From Vigna angularis (lineage: Eukaryota > Streptophyta > Magnoliopsida > Fabales > Fabaceae): 64,000 nt of DNA. The notes beneath the pieces were generated by a model, which did not search any database, was not told the origin of the DNA, and was given only the letters and a program-made list of their open reading frames with translations. Both the position numbers and the translations under genes were made by a program. This document shows positions 29,803 to 42,289 of the stretch, in pieces; position 1 is the first letter of the stretch; every line of letters begins with the position of its first letter. The stretch covers positions 6,420,501 to 6,484,500 of the forward strand of contig NC_068980.1 of the NCBI RefSeq assembly GCF_016808095.1. Reading direction: 5' to 3'.

Positions 29803-30283
29803 ATATGGTATTGATGCAGCAGAAGGATTGATGATTTCTTTTGATTTCATGATTGATATCGATATTAAATATACATGCATACATACACTTATATGTGTGT
29901 GATTATTTGGATTGCCTTGTGTACATAAATATGATTGAAGGATGAAATAACAGAGGCAGCATGAATGAGAGGGAGTATAAGGATATGCGTAATATTTTGA
30001 CTCAATAGAGTATGAGAATTCGAGTCAACAACTTTGGTATATATATTTGATAATTTTTTTTTTCTTCTCGCTTTCATTTATCATTATACCAAGTTAATGC
30101 ATAGTTTCTCTTCTGAAGGTAATTATAATAATCTTTCTTATTCCTTTCTGAACTCCTCTTCGTTAGAGTTTAACGTGAGGTACGTAATATTTTTTAAAGC
30201 TTGTGGCCCGTGATACAATGTGTATAACCGTTTCATTTGTCGTTTTATATATCCATTGAAGTTCTTTGTTCATGCAAATGAAT

Positions 30284-31105
30284 TGGTAGTACAAAAAGGT
30301 CTTCCGTTCAACTTCGAACAGAATAGTCACTTAAAAATGATTGGTGGTATTTTTTAAATAAATATAATTATTAAATATTATTTAGAATTGTAATTCGACG
30401 TAAAAAAATATAAAACATCGAATACTCCAGCGGTTAGACGCTAAAAGGTTAATGAATTCAATAAAAATTTAAGCGGCATGCGAGACCCTTTTCTCTTCTC
30501 AAACTTTTTTCGAACGAAGTTTGATGACCATCACATGTAATATTTTTTTCATTTGATACAAATGCATGTTAATTAACTACTTTATGTATGATTTTTGTTT
30601 CTTTTGACTGATTATTTTCGTGCTCTTGTCCTTCATAGGCGTATTATGCTTTCTACCACTGATGACGACACTTTATTCCAACGAACCCACTCTTGGAAGG
30701 TTAGTTTTCGTTTTGAAGAACTTATTTGTTGAACTTGTTTGTTGAACTTGTTTGTTGTTGTTTTGTTGTACTTGTTTGTTGTTGTTTGATTAAACTTGTT
30801 TGTTGTTCGTTATTATTGTTTGTTGATACTACACTAATGTTCATAGTTTTTGCTTTATAAAATAGCAAAAATTGAAATTTGTTGTTTTTCTACTTTTCAG
30901 GTATAATAGAGTTATAAAAAAGGATCACAAAAATTAATGTTGTATATTGACAAAATTCGACTTTGTATATTAACAAAATTTGATGTTAATTTAATGTCGA
31001 ATTTTTTAGATTCGACGTTAATTTAACGTCTCATGATATGACGTCGTTTGCAAATTTGTCGTTAAAAGTAAAAAATATTCGACGTTTATGCGATTTTTGT
31101 ACATG
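30284..31105. mobile_element. Decayed CACTA-like non-autonomous repeat (candidate)
   Basis: The left end reads TAGTACAAAAAGG (from 30286). The right end on the minus strand reads CATGTACAAAAATCGC (ending 31105). Both resemble a CACTACAAAAA terminus with changes. Inside are repeated TTCGACGT, TCGAAT and TTAACGTC motifs in both orientations, like CACTA subterminal repeats, and a TTGTTTGTTGAAC minisatellite (30719-30830). No ORF. No convincing target duplication was identified, so the boundaries are approximate. Confidence 0.35.
30719..30830. repeat. TTGTTTGTTG-type minisatellite
   Basis: Irregular tandem copies of AACTTGTTTGTTG and TTGTTGT units, strand-biased (T/G on the plus strand). Confidence 0.7.
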
Positions 31106-33550
31106 ATGTAAGATACATAGAAGCCAAGGTCGTTTATGTTAAGTTCAGTTTATTGTTAATAATCTGAATTGTTGCAAAGACTCTATAATCTCATATTTAA
31201 GGCATACCTGAGACATGTCATTCTATATACGATCAAGACATAATTGTAATCTTATTTTATACAAAAAAAAATTAATATTATGTTTGAAAAAAATTGTTCA
31301 AGATTACGTATGCATTCTCCAACTATGTAATAATTTTTGTGTGGGGCATAAGAAAGCACCTGGCTTGTTGGCAAAGTAATATAGTGGGGAGAAAAGAAAA
31401 AAGTGTGGATCTGATACTCAAACCTAACTTCACTGTATGACAACACTTCTATGTTGTAACTCAAACGAATAGATAGAATAAATCTCAATATCTAATTAAG
31501 TTATCTATATATTCTGATTTCTAATATAATATAAATATTTCTATTTTTTTTATAACTTGTTTTCAAAAAATAAATATAAAATTAAACAAATTGTCTAATT
31601 TTATAAACTTATTTTTCACATCATTTTTAATTTTCACTAAAAACCAAAGAAGAAAAAACAGCTAGGTCAGAATTTTTTTTATTAAAAAGCAAGTTGATAA
31701 ATGCATAATGTGTATTGACAGGTTCAACTTGAAAATATTAAACACATATTTGGTTTACATTATTCTGTACGAATATATTTATTTTATTCTAGTTTTATTA
31801 ACCACGTTTTGGTGGTCAATACAAAATTTTCTATTGTTACAAAATATACATATAAAAATGTTCTTCATATATATTTTTCTATCGAAAATTGTAGATTATA
31901 TTTTATTTTCTTTATTATTTGATAAAAATTAGAGATGTGTAATTATGAAAGAGATTCAAATATGAAAAAAAATTATATAATTTCAATTAAACTATTTTTG
32001 GCCTTATGATTATTATAACTAAAGCATGATTTTTTTACAACCTCAATATCTATTTCTTTTTCTATTTCTATTGCATTATTTTGTCACAATTCAAATTTCT
32101 TTTTTGTTTTTCTCCTCTTTCGTCATGTAAAAATTATTGAATAATTATTGTGCAGGTAATAATATTTCTCAAAAATTATATATAAAAATTAAAAAGGATT
32201 ACATCATAAAATGGGTAAAAAGAAATGAACTCGAATAAAACACGAAACACAAAATCATTGTGAAAAATTGGGTGTGTAGGTTCGTAAGTGCTGGACCGAT
32301 CACAGCACAAGTTTAGTCCTTTGTTCATGAGCTTTAGAGTTGTTTTGTGGGCGTTTTCTTTTTGTACATCCATAACTCCGAACTGCACTCCCATAAGTTT
32401 GAAATTAAAGAAGTTAAAATAGATTCAAACTGATGAGCCAATTTGGTTAACGGTTTGAAAAAAGCTCAATTTTTTTATATATGAAATAAACTTAATCTAT
32501 CTTACTTAACCCATTATACAAAGAAATTTAAATTGAATTAAAAATAAGTTAAACTGTAATTTATCACCAATAATCTTTTATTATTTTTTAACTATTTTTT
32601 ATAATATTTTTATAATATTTATTTATTATTTATAATTATGTATATTAATAATTTGATATTCGTAAATAATAGATATTGATATTGTATAATGATATTTGAA
32701 TAATTTGAATGTTTGTTTTAAAATTGTAAGTTAATACTTCATTTTTTAATTAATATTTTTATAATAATGTTTAGTGCTTTAAAGAAAATAAGTCAATTTA
32801 GTAAATTATCATAAGTTTTTTTTAACTTATCATATGTAATGAATTAAGACGTTATCATGAATTAAGACGTATGAATAAGTTGAATTACTTTAACATTTCC
32901 TTTTACAATTGTGACTTTCAAATTTATTGTTTTGGAAAAATCTTGGATCAAACTTTTTCAAAGTTTTAGAGCATAATTCTTGGAACAAAATTTCTAAAAT
33001 AAGATTTACGGAACAAAAGTTTTGTAACATTATAATTATTATTAATATTGTTTATTATTATTATAATTATTATTAGTATTCATTTTATTATTGTTGTTAT
33101 TAATTTTATAATTACAACAATTGTTAAGTTATTAAGAATGTATAGAATTATATTCAAATACAATAATGTTGTTTTATATTAAGATATAACAGATGCATGG
33201 ATTATAACTATATTCAAAATCATTTTTCATATAATAAATATTTTATTAACAAAAAAATATATGCAAATACATTTTCTAATTTACTTTTTTATAATAATTC
33301 AGCTTATAAAAAATAATGGTTAAACATGTTGTATTAAATTCCCCAAATGAAAATTTGAGTTAATTGAATCTACTTTGAATTGATTTAACGAGATTAAGTT
33401 TTTATGAATTGAAATATTAACTTGTAATTTTTTAAACGAAGAGTTTAATACGTTGGGATATATAATTAAAAAGAAAAATTCTGATTGAAATCCAAATTAG
33501 GTTCATCATCTTTAACGTTACCTTTCATCATCTTTAACCCAACATGCTCA
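31106..33550. other. AT-rich intergenic sequence
   Basis: Short frames only. No gene or organised element is supported. Confidence 0.65.
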
Positions 33551-33557
33551 TGGTTCA

Positions 33558-33860
33558 TCACGAAATTTGGTTTTCACTAAATCCAGAAAGTTTGTAAAAT
33601 ATGAAATTAAGTACTATCATATTATGGGCAACGACCTCCTCTATCAGGGTTTCGGCATGGCGGTAACGGGTGAAGCCCGGTTTCGGATGAAATCCGGTTT
33701 GACCAGTGTGCTTTCGATTTCTAAACGATCTTCCGATTCCATTGGCGTATCGACATCGAAGCTCTGAACATTTGGTCATTGGGCTGTGCTGCAAGGGATG
33801 GTGCTTAAATGGGTTGCACCTTATTAGTAAGAGTGTTGCTCCTGTACTTCCCACAATTTT
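33558..33860. other. GC-richer patch with unidentified ORFs
   Basis: Codon-like composition rises between about 33620 and 33820. Open frames exist on both strands (plus 33567-33767, 66 residues; minus 33558-33854, 98 residues). I recognise neither. The plus frame contains the segments GFGMAVTGEARFRMKSG and SISKRSSDSIG. It may be a gene fragment like the one at 34.5 kb. Confidence 0.3.
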
Positions 33861-34528
33861 TTAATTACAAAAATATCCTTTAATTATTTAATTATTTAAA
33901 TGTTATATTTCATTAAACGGATCTGCCACAAAATCTGTCGACAATTAATTCTCACTAAACCAAAACTTCAGGCAATGATTAGACTTAGACAAGAGTTCCA
34001 AATATAACAAATCCAACTTAAAGTATGTCATGACATACGATATACCATGGGCACTTAAAACAAGCTTGATAGGGTTATCAATAGGTTCCTTCATGATAAA
34101 TTTCATGATAAGTTTGAAAGAGGAGTTTTATTTTGCACCAACTTACCATTCAATTTTGGCAAAAAACTCTTTTAAGACTATTAACGGTTATCCGAAAGAA
34201 AAAATTTCTAACTTAGAAGCACATCAAATTTCGGGAACAGTTTCATCTTCATGCTAACAAATTCCAATGGTCAATTAAAAGAAACACCCAAGTTCAGCAG
34301 AAAAAGTAGAATGCTTAATTTAAGCGAAACAGAGTTGCTTGAATAAAAGATGTTGGAGTAAAAAAGAAATACTAGAAATGTAAGCTGGGAACGTTGTCAT
34401 TGTTTCTACACACGAAACTCCTTATAAAATAAATTCATTTTTTCCTCGACGAATCAAGAAAACAACATTAAAATCGATTCACGATAAAAAAAAAATAGTT
34501 ACACGTAAACAAAAAAAACCCGGTGCAC

Positions 34529-34846
34529 CTTGAGAATTGAGAGGAGACGCTTGGTCGTCGATTTCCTCGAAATGTCGGCGCCACCGATCCCAATTCTCGT
34601 CATGGCCAGCCGCGCGGCTACGATATTGGACAGCGTCCCCGAAGGACTTCCAGTAAGAATCAACACGTTTGGCGACCTCGGAGAAGTAGTGCAGCACGAA
34701 ATCCCAACCGTGTTGGTACCACTGCGGTCATCGGAGGAGATGCAGCGGTAAGGGGAGAAGGAAGGTAAAGAAAGGAGCTCGTGCGGGAAACAGAACAACA
34801 AGCTTCTGGTTAGTGAAGGTAATGGTTGGAGGGTCATGGAAGCCAT
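34529..34846 (-). pseudogene. Frameshifted first-exon fragment resembling EXECUTER (chloroplast singlet-oxygen signalling)
   Basis: On the minus strand ATG (34846) opens a serine/leucine-rich N-terminus of about 43 residues, like a chloroplast transit peptide. The frame then shifts: the next coding-like stretch, from WYQHGWDFVLHYF to WDRWRRHFEEIDDQ, is in a different frame. A return to the first frame gives RLLSILK and ends at a possible donor (AAG|GTGCAC, 34523-34531). The order WDRW..HF..+DDQ..RLLS+LK matches what I know of EXECUTER 1/2 just before their UVR domain. No later exons are seen on this strand. It is probably a duplicated first exon with two frameshifts, keeping a CT-rich 5' leader (34847-34890). 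The family call is moderately secure. Confidence 0.5.
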
Positions 34847-34899
34847 ACGAGAGAAAGAGAGAAAGAAAGAGAGTGAAAGGAACGAATGGATATGCGTGC

Positions 34900-35780
34900 A
34901 TGTGAGAGTATGTGTTGGAAGGAGATTGGAAAGAATATGTTATTGATAAATGGTGAGGTGAAAGATTATTGTTCTTGCTGCTGTTGAGTTAGTGAATAAT
35001 GTGAATGTGAATGTAAAAACGGATATCAACATCTGTTTTCCTTTCGTTGACAGATTATCACATCCGTTGAAGGATTACCCTAACTTCTTCTGCATACCTG
35101 AGAGCAACACCACAAACATCGAGCTCTTACCACCATTGGTTCTTTGCAGCACTTGCAACCTTCCACCAAGCACAGTCCACTACCAAGACACACTCACAAC
35201 ACCACCACACTCACTCGGAGCACAATGAATTAGTTATAGAGGAAGAAGAAAGGGAGAACTGATATCCGTGTGCAAGTTCAGGTATGGAGTTGCATTCTTA
35301 TAAAGGGACCATTAATATGTAATTAATGATTGGGTGAAAATTTACTAAGGAATGACAAATTAAGTATGAGGTGGTGGAGAGAGCATCAAGTGGTGGTGGC
35401 GGAGAGAACTATCTCTTAGTAAATGGAATTGGAACGAGCTGCCCAATGCATAGCCGCTGCTTTTGAAATTGGGTTGTTGGGTTTGGGCTAAGCTTTAGTT
35501 GAACTTCCAAATGCAAATGAAGTACCCTCATGTTAGGGTGAGAAGAGAAAGGAAAAAGAGATCGAGAAAGGAAGAAGCTTGGCTCATGTGTTGCTGTCCT
35601 GAGAAGATGAATATGATCCAGTGCACGAGCAGATGAGTTTGAATCGGTGGAAGGGTTGAAGATGATTGGAGGACCAAGATGCATGAATCGCCACCAAAGT
35701 CAAGAGGGTCGTTGGATTGTGAGTATAAGCATTAAGAGTTTTTCTTCCCGTTCCCATTTTCTTTTATGTGTTGTTGATGA
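34900..35780. other. GC-richer sequence without an identified gene
   Basis: Mixed-composition DNA between the EXECUTER-like fragment and the next promoter. ORFs 34992-35228 (plus) and 35409-35684 (minus) have no recognised domain. It may be promoter or leader sequence for the fragment at 34.5 kb. Confidence 0.4.
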
Positions 35781-35782
35781 AA

Positions 35783-37022
35783 CCTATAAAGAGGGGTTTC
35801 TGTAAACAGTCAGTTTGTGGTGGTAGCGAGTGGAGGGTGACGAGTAACGATTCGAGATCGCGAGTGAGAGGGTAAGTAGAGTAGTCAGTTTTCTTTCATT
35901 CAAGTTTCTTTTTGTTCAGTTTTCTAAGTTTTTGTAGTTAGATTTTATTCACTTCCTTATACTAGAATATAGAATCGTTGTTCTTTGTTTGCTTGTGAGG
36001 TGACAAATTGTGAGGATTTTGAATGATTTATAGTATTATGTACTCTTGTTTTCAAAGTTTAAAGCAGTTCTGAATTTCTTGTTCTGGATTTATAAGCTCT
36101 TGCTTTTAATTTCTTGCACATGATTTTACTTTTCTTGAAATTGCATTTTTTTATTTCCCTTCCTTTCTTATAGTCACTCCTAGTAGGATAACATACTTTT
36201 CTGCATTTTAAGATGTTTTGTAGTCATTACAAACTTTTAAGAGATTAGGGTTAGGGTTTGTGTTAGAGTTATAGTTTAGGATCAACTGTTAGAGTATAAG
36301 GGGCAATTATGAGGATTCATGGAGTTTGAAGCTCCACGATTGGTTGTCATTAATATGAATTATTCACAATTACACTTTTTTGTTTTGTTTTTCTAATCAA
36401 ATTGATTGTTTTGCTAGGTAATGAATTTGATTGATGATTGACTCACATGTTTTCCCAAAACTTGTGCTAGTAAACTTCCTCATTAACTCAGAGTATTAGA
36501 TAATGTTAGTGTTCTCTTTGCTCTTTATATATGGTGATGGAAATCTCAATGCAGACCATGATGCATGGCATTTAAAATTTGTTCCAGAACTTCAATCACA
36601 TCCTAGATCACTGTCATTAGTTTATTCTTGTTTCACCCCTTGTTCATTGTTGTATTTATATGTAAAATGTATAGACCACATCCTAGACCACTCTTCTCTA
36701 TTTGGTTCCTTTTCACACACAGCTTTTGTCTCACGCCTTCATTTCCAGGACCAACGCCTTAAACCTCTTGCCCTGAGTCAATGGCTGGCTTTCCCTTCTT
36801 CTGCTATACAATTCTGTTACATGCCTATTAGTGGCTCTGCATTTAACGACAAGTTTGGTCTCTACTCTTGTAGTCAATCTAGCTCTCTATTACTAGTGAA
36901 TTATCACTTTGTTGCTTGGTTGGCAGATGAAATGAAAGTTAAGGTACAATTTTATGATGACAAAGCTTCAGTTCCAAGAGTGTAACATGGATTGTCAAGG
37001 AAGTGATTTCAGCCACTACAAG
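35783..37022 (+). ncRNA. Candidate spliced transcription unit, probably non-coding or degenerate
   Basis: CCTATAAAGAG at 35783 is a TATA box. About 35 bases on begins a GC-richer leader ending in a consensus donor (GAGAGG|GTAAGTAG, 35872). Possible downstream borders are an acceptor TCAATGCAG ending 36554, an acceptor GGTTGGCAG ending near 36926, and a donor CTACAAG|GTATGTG near 37021. A telobox-like TTAGGGTTAGGGTTT occurs at about 36245 in the first intron. The longest frame (36503-36985) has no recognisable domain. The exon structure is a guess from splice signals only. Confidence 0.3.
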
Positions 37023-39689
37023 GTATGTGTTAATATTGTGCTTAAAGAATCTTCTTTATATTGTCTCCCTGTTTGCAATATTCTCTATTTTTGTATGCCA
37101 ATTTTTTTTCAATTTGTATTGCTGTCCATAATTCTTTCTTGATCATTTTCTCCTTCTCACTTTAATTTTTTGTTTAAATTTCAAATATTCAACATTGTTT
37201 GGGATATTATTTGTTTACTCTAAAACTAGCTAGTTTTTTTTTAGAATTTTTATCTATCTCGTAGTAGTCTCTATTAGTTTTTTTACCCATTTTAACTCTT
37301 AGATTTTATTGTATTAAACTGCAAATTTCTTTTTACAAAAATGGAATTTTTATAATTAAAGGGAAAACCTAAAATAGAGAAGAAGGAAAATATTATGGGG
37401 GTTGGAAAGTGGAAATTGTAATAAAGTGTTTTCTAAAGGAAAACATAATTTATGATTGTTGAGATTGGTAACTCCCATGAAGCAATATAAGGAATTACAA
37501 TTTTCGTGGTGAAGAAAGTTTGTGTTTCCTACTTATATACAGTCATCTTAGTCATTTTTTACCTGTGGTAAGGCTTCAAAATTCATAACTAAAGATTTTT
37601 CAGCTTTAGAATTACAAAGTATAGGAGTGACATTGACTAAAGATTTAGAATTTTATAGGTTTAGGGTCACAAAATGTGTCATGGGTCATGATCTACACTT
37701 TTGTTTTTGGATCAAATGATCATTGTCTATTGTGACCAAAGTTTATATCACTAAAATAATGCATGATATGAATGCAGAATGGATAGACAATGCAAAATTC
37801 ACTAAATCACCATCTAAACCAAAGTTGACAACCAATGAAAGCCAACGCAGAATTCTATTCTATTATGCAAAGATGTCATATATATTATCTAAACAAGACA
37901 AATTTGAATCCCTAAAGCTAAGCACGAGATGTGAAAATAAGATTTTAGTCATTATTACATCTCAAAGGTACACAATTGTAAGAATCTACCTGTTACTGTA
38001 TCTTGTCATTAGCAAATGAAATTGGGGTTTTTAGACACGGGAATCAAATTGAAATTAGCAGCAAAAATCTTTCAAAACTTTTAAATGGATCAAAAATGTG
38101 CATAGGGAAAGATAACAACAATATATGAACATCTCGTATCATTTTAAGCATGCAATATGACAAAGTTAATTAAAAAATGATTCAAAAGTGATAGAACCTG
38201 TCGGGATACGGTTTATCTCTACTCTCAAGTGTTTAAGGTTGTAATATCTCTCAAACACATCATACAAACTAGATTTGCCAAGTTTTGATGAGCCTCTAAC
38301 TTCCATAACTTGAAACACATACAATAAAGATCAAAAGGACTTTTATTCAGCTTGTAATGAGGCTAAGGTAAAGGTAGGATATGAGAAAGATTTTTAAGCT
38401 AAAAACTTAAGAGAAAAAGAAGCAATGGGAAAAGATTTAATAAGCATGAAATGTGCCCTCAATTTGATTTTCCTTTTCTATTCCAAATCATTGTACCACG
38501 TATTCATCTATAATTTTTTTTTCATGGGGAAGTGCACACATTTCACATTATTTTTGGAATAATGATTAACTTTTTGAGTCCTTGAGTGCAATCTATGAAT
38601 TAAGGCAAGACACAAAGGTAGATAATTTTTGTAACTTTACTTTTTCTTTATAAAATATTTTCTCTTAGCTTCCTTACCTAAAAGGTACTTAAATGCCAAC
38701 TAAGCATGAATTTCCACTCAAATGTCTTTTTCCCCGTAAGATATAGTTTCATAGGTTATCAATTTACTAAAGAAAATTCTAACTTTTTTTATTTTTTATT
38801 TGATTGACAGACAATTCTCCAGTAATTTGAATTTGCGATATTTGGTCTCAAATGAGTGTTTCTTTCCAAGTAGTCTCAAAGGAGTGTCAATTTTTTTTCT
38901 TTTTTTTTCTTTTTTTTTGCAATTAATAGACAACTTTTCAGTAACCAAATGTAGTGAGTGTCATCATAGAAATATAATAGAAAATATTCCATATTTTTTT
39001 CATTTCATTTCTTTTTTTGTTGTGTATCACATATTTAGGAGGCACTAAACTCTCACTTGTCCTAAAACCTCTTCCCAAAATGATTCCAAAGCTCCTTTAA
39101 TCTCTATGGTTATGGTATATCATGGTTTTTTTGGTTAAAGGCTTGTAATGAGTTACATAATCAAAGAAAACGATCAAAGAGGCTCAAAGGGTATCAAATG
39201 ATAGATTTAGGGTAAGGCAATTTGGCCAGAAGCTTAAAGAAAGAAGGCCTGAATCATTTCAATATTGCATGTGAGACAAAAGGCATCAAAAGAGTCAAAG
39301 CAAAACCTAGAGTAACTAGCATGATAAGTGTAATCACACAAGAAAGAAATCGCATGGAGAACATGGTTCATCCACAAAACAAGGCCTCAAAACTCACACG
39401 GTTAAATGTTCTATCACAAATGTTTCAAAACTTTAATTTTTCACAAGTCATCTCACCAAACAAAAAATGCACAAACGAGTAATGTAACTTTCACAATTCA
39501 TACCCCTACCATCAAAGAAAACAGTCAAAGTTTTTTTTTGTTGAGTCCAGAAATCTTATTATTAAGCTCTTAAAACAGATTTGAAAAGTTTATTAAGCAT
39601 GATGGACAATCTACAAGAAAAGAAAATTCCTAAACTACATGACAATATAAAACTAAGCATGACAACAAGGAAATTGATACCAGTACACA
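37023..39689. other. Intergenic sequence, no gene identified
   Basis: AT-rich with long T tracts. Frames at 37723-38019, 38800-39048 and 39222-39482 have no recognisable domain. It may contain decayed repeats. Confidence 0.55.
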
Positions 39690-40524
39690 ATGTCTCAAGA
39701 AAAGTCTCAAGATTGAGTTCATCATATCTTAGAAGGTAGCAAAGACATTAGTCAACCTGAAGGGCATCACTAAAACCCCATAATGTCCCTAATGAGGCCT
39801 GAAAGCAGTCTTTGATATGTCTTCCTCCTTCATTCTGATTTGGTAGTATCCAGCTTTTAGATCAACCTTAAAAAAAATATACCGCATCCTGTAGCTCGTC
39901 CAACAGCTCCACAATGACAAGAATGGTGACCCGATTGAATGTCCTGTAATCCACACAAAATCTCTAACTCTCTTCTTTCTTTTTCACTAGGATCACTAGG
40001 CTTAAGTAGGGGTTGTTGCTGGGTCTAATGATACCCAATCCTAATATCTCCTCTACCTATTTATCTATCTCCGTTTGGTAATTTCTCACATTGACTAGTT
40101 CGGTACCCTCTTTAATGGGTATTACCCTCCTGACAGGCGGGAGCCCCTGAGGTTCTTGAAACACTCCTACAAAGTCCTCCAAAATTTGTTCCAACCCTGC
40201 CTCTTGACTAGGTGTTAACCTCAATTCCTCCAGATCTTCCTCCGTCACCTCTGCTTGGCTTAGACTCTAGACCAACGTCATAGTCTCGATCTTTGTTTCT
40301 TTTAGAAGTGCCTCCACAAAAACCACCCTACTCGTTAGTGTTGGGTCTCCCTTGATCACTACCTCCTTCTCCTCTTGCCCGAATCTCATAGTAAGCTTCC
40401 TCCTACCCACCTTGATCTCCCCAAAGTTGTTAGTCATGCTACCCCTAAAATAATATCCACCCCTCCTAACTCGAAGAGATAGAATTTCTCCCTTATCTCA
40501 GCTCCTTCCAGCTTTAGAGGAACC

Positions 40525-40896
40525 TCACACAACACCCCTAGCACACCTTGTAAGGTGGAGTCTCTCTTTCTCCAAACCCAGTTCCTCCACTAACCTTGAC
40601 GAGATAAAATTATGGCTCGCCCTACTATCGATCAAGACAAGTATGCTTATGCCCTGCACCCAGCCTTGCAGCTTCATGGTATTAGACTGAGCCAATCCTC
40701 CTGTAGGGAACACAAAAAGCTTCATGCACCTCTGTTCCACCTCCTTATTTTCCTCTACCTCCTCCTCTTCATCTCCTTTTGCCATGATCATCACTCTCAT
40801 ACTCCTCTCTGCACACCTGTGCCCAGGACTATAAGGCCCTCCACAATGAAAACAATGTCCTCCTCCCTCCTTTTTATGTACCCACTTGGGACTCAT
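40525..40896 (-). pseudogene. gag zinc-knuckle/protease segment of the gypsy element
   Basis: A 123-residue open stretch with a CX2CX8HX..C-type knuckle (CFHCGGPYSPGHRC), an acidic linker, and the aspartic protease motif LIDSRASHNFI. The usual DSGA has become DSRA, which would be expected to abolish protease activity. It is part of the decayed element and not a host gene. Confidence 0.8.
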
Positions 40897-41836
40897 GGTG
40901 CAGGAAACTCCTTCCTTCTTTGAGCCATTTCCTCCACTAGTATTTGTTGATCCCTCTTATTTTCCCCACCATTCACCGAAAGAATTCCCGCCTGCTCCAC
41001 ATTGCACCCTTTCCATCGCAGTTGTCTTGCGGGTCATGAGGCCTAATTAGATTTTGAAGCTCTTCTTGCAATCTAGCGACCCTAAAAGTTTATCCTTTGT
41101 CACTCACGTCACTTGCGCCACCAATACTTTGAATTCTTGAATGTATTCTTCAACGGTTCCCCTTTGTCGCACCGCCACTAGCTTCTTAAATATGGTTTCC
41201 CGATTCTTACTGCCAAATATTTACATCAGAGTTTCCGTTAACGCCCTCAAGATGGTTTCTTGGTCTTCTTGCGCCAAAATCAAAACTAGTAGCTCGCCCC
41301 CCTTCCATGCATATGTAAGCAAACTTCATCTTCTTCTTTTCCGAAACGTTTTGGAGATCAAAGAACTTCTCTGTCTTTGCAATCCAACCCATGGGTCTAT
41401 GCCTTCGAAAGTGAGTAATTCCACACGTTTCATCCAACTTCGCTGAACTTCCCCTCGCTCGTCTTTCATTTCGTCTTCCGACTTTCTTTTCGGCTTTCGT
41501 TACCTTCCGAGTTGTGGCTACCCTCCAAACTTCTCTCCTGATTCCTCGCTCTCCTCCCAAGAACACACCCAAGTTCTTGAAGTTCTTAGATTATCCCCTC
41601 ATCTTTGCCTTGAACTCCTCCATTGTTGTTTCTATCGCATCAAATATTCTCTCTACTCTTTCCTCCCGCGCGTTCAATTTGCTCTCCATCACTCATCTCT
41701 CCCTTGATGATCCGACAGGTCGGATGATAGACAACAGCCTTTCCCGCTCTCTACTCTCTTCACTCTACGTCCATTTCTTCTTTTTCTCTCATATATCTTT
41801 AATACTCTAACTGACTCTCTCAGTTTTGATACCAAT

Positions 41837-42121
41837 TGATTAGATAAGGACGCTAACTTGATGTTTCTGAATATCTTTCTGGTGGTTGTCACAAGTATGT
41901 CAATAAGACACTTACAAATTTATAGACACTTAATTTTATAGACGACATATTGATTTTTCACCTACATAGCCATAATCTACCATTAAGACACCATTTATTT
42001 CTTATTATTGTATAATAACCACTACATTAAACTACTAACTCTTATCCTCTAAAACTTATAAAACTCTTAAACAAATAAATAATTCAATTAAATTTCGTTT
42101 TGCTATTCAATGTTTGTGACA
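41837..42121 (-). repeat. 5' LTR of the truncated gypsy element
   Basis: Bounded by TGTCAC (minus start, 42121) and a CA end directly before the primer-binding site. No second copy was found in the window. Confidence 0.65.
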
Positions 42122-42289
42122 GGTACCTGGTTTATAACACTATGGAAGGCATGGTTTGAAGCCATCTGTAATGTAGATTAGTTATCAAAATATAGAAGTG
42201 AAGGTTGAGAAATTTGTATTTGAAGGTCATGCATGAGAGTAACGAGCCACTGCAGTTGACATGTAGTTGATGCAAGAATACTTGGAGAG

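Larger units (their letters stand above)
39690..42121 (-). mobile_element. 3'-truncated Ty3/gypsy retrotransposon, decayed
   Basis: From right to left on the minus strand: a 285-bp LTR (41837-42121, TGTCACAAAC...CTAATCA); a primer-binding site reading TGGTATCAAAACTG (41821-41834); gag remnants including FFDLQNVSEKKKMKFAYICM (about 41290-41360); a zinc knuckle CFHCGGPYSPGHRC; a protease site reading LIDSRASHNFIS where DSG is expected (about 40600); the pre-RT linker FVGVFQEPQGLPPVRRV (about 40120-40170); then RT sequence with several frameshifts and stops down to about 39690. The rest of RT, RNase H, integrase and the 3' LTR are missing. It cannot be active. Confidence 0.85.

Noticed and set aside
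36503..36985. 160-residue ORF as a protein-coding gene
   Set aside because: No recognisable domain, spans likely splice borders, and its composition resembles untranslated sequence. Kept only as part of a candidate transcript.
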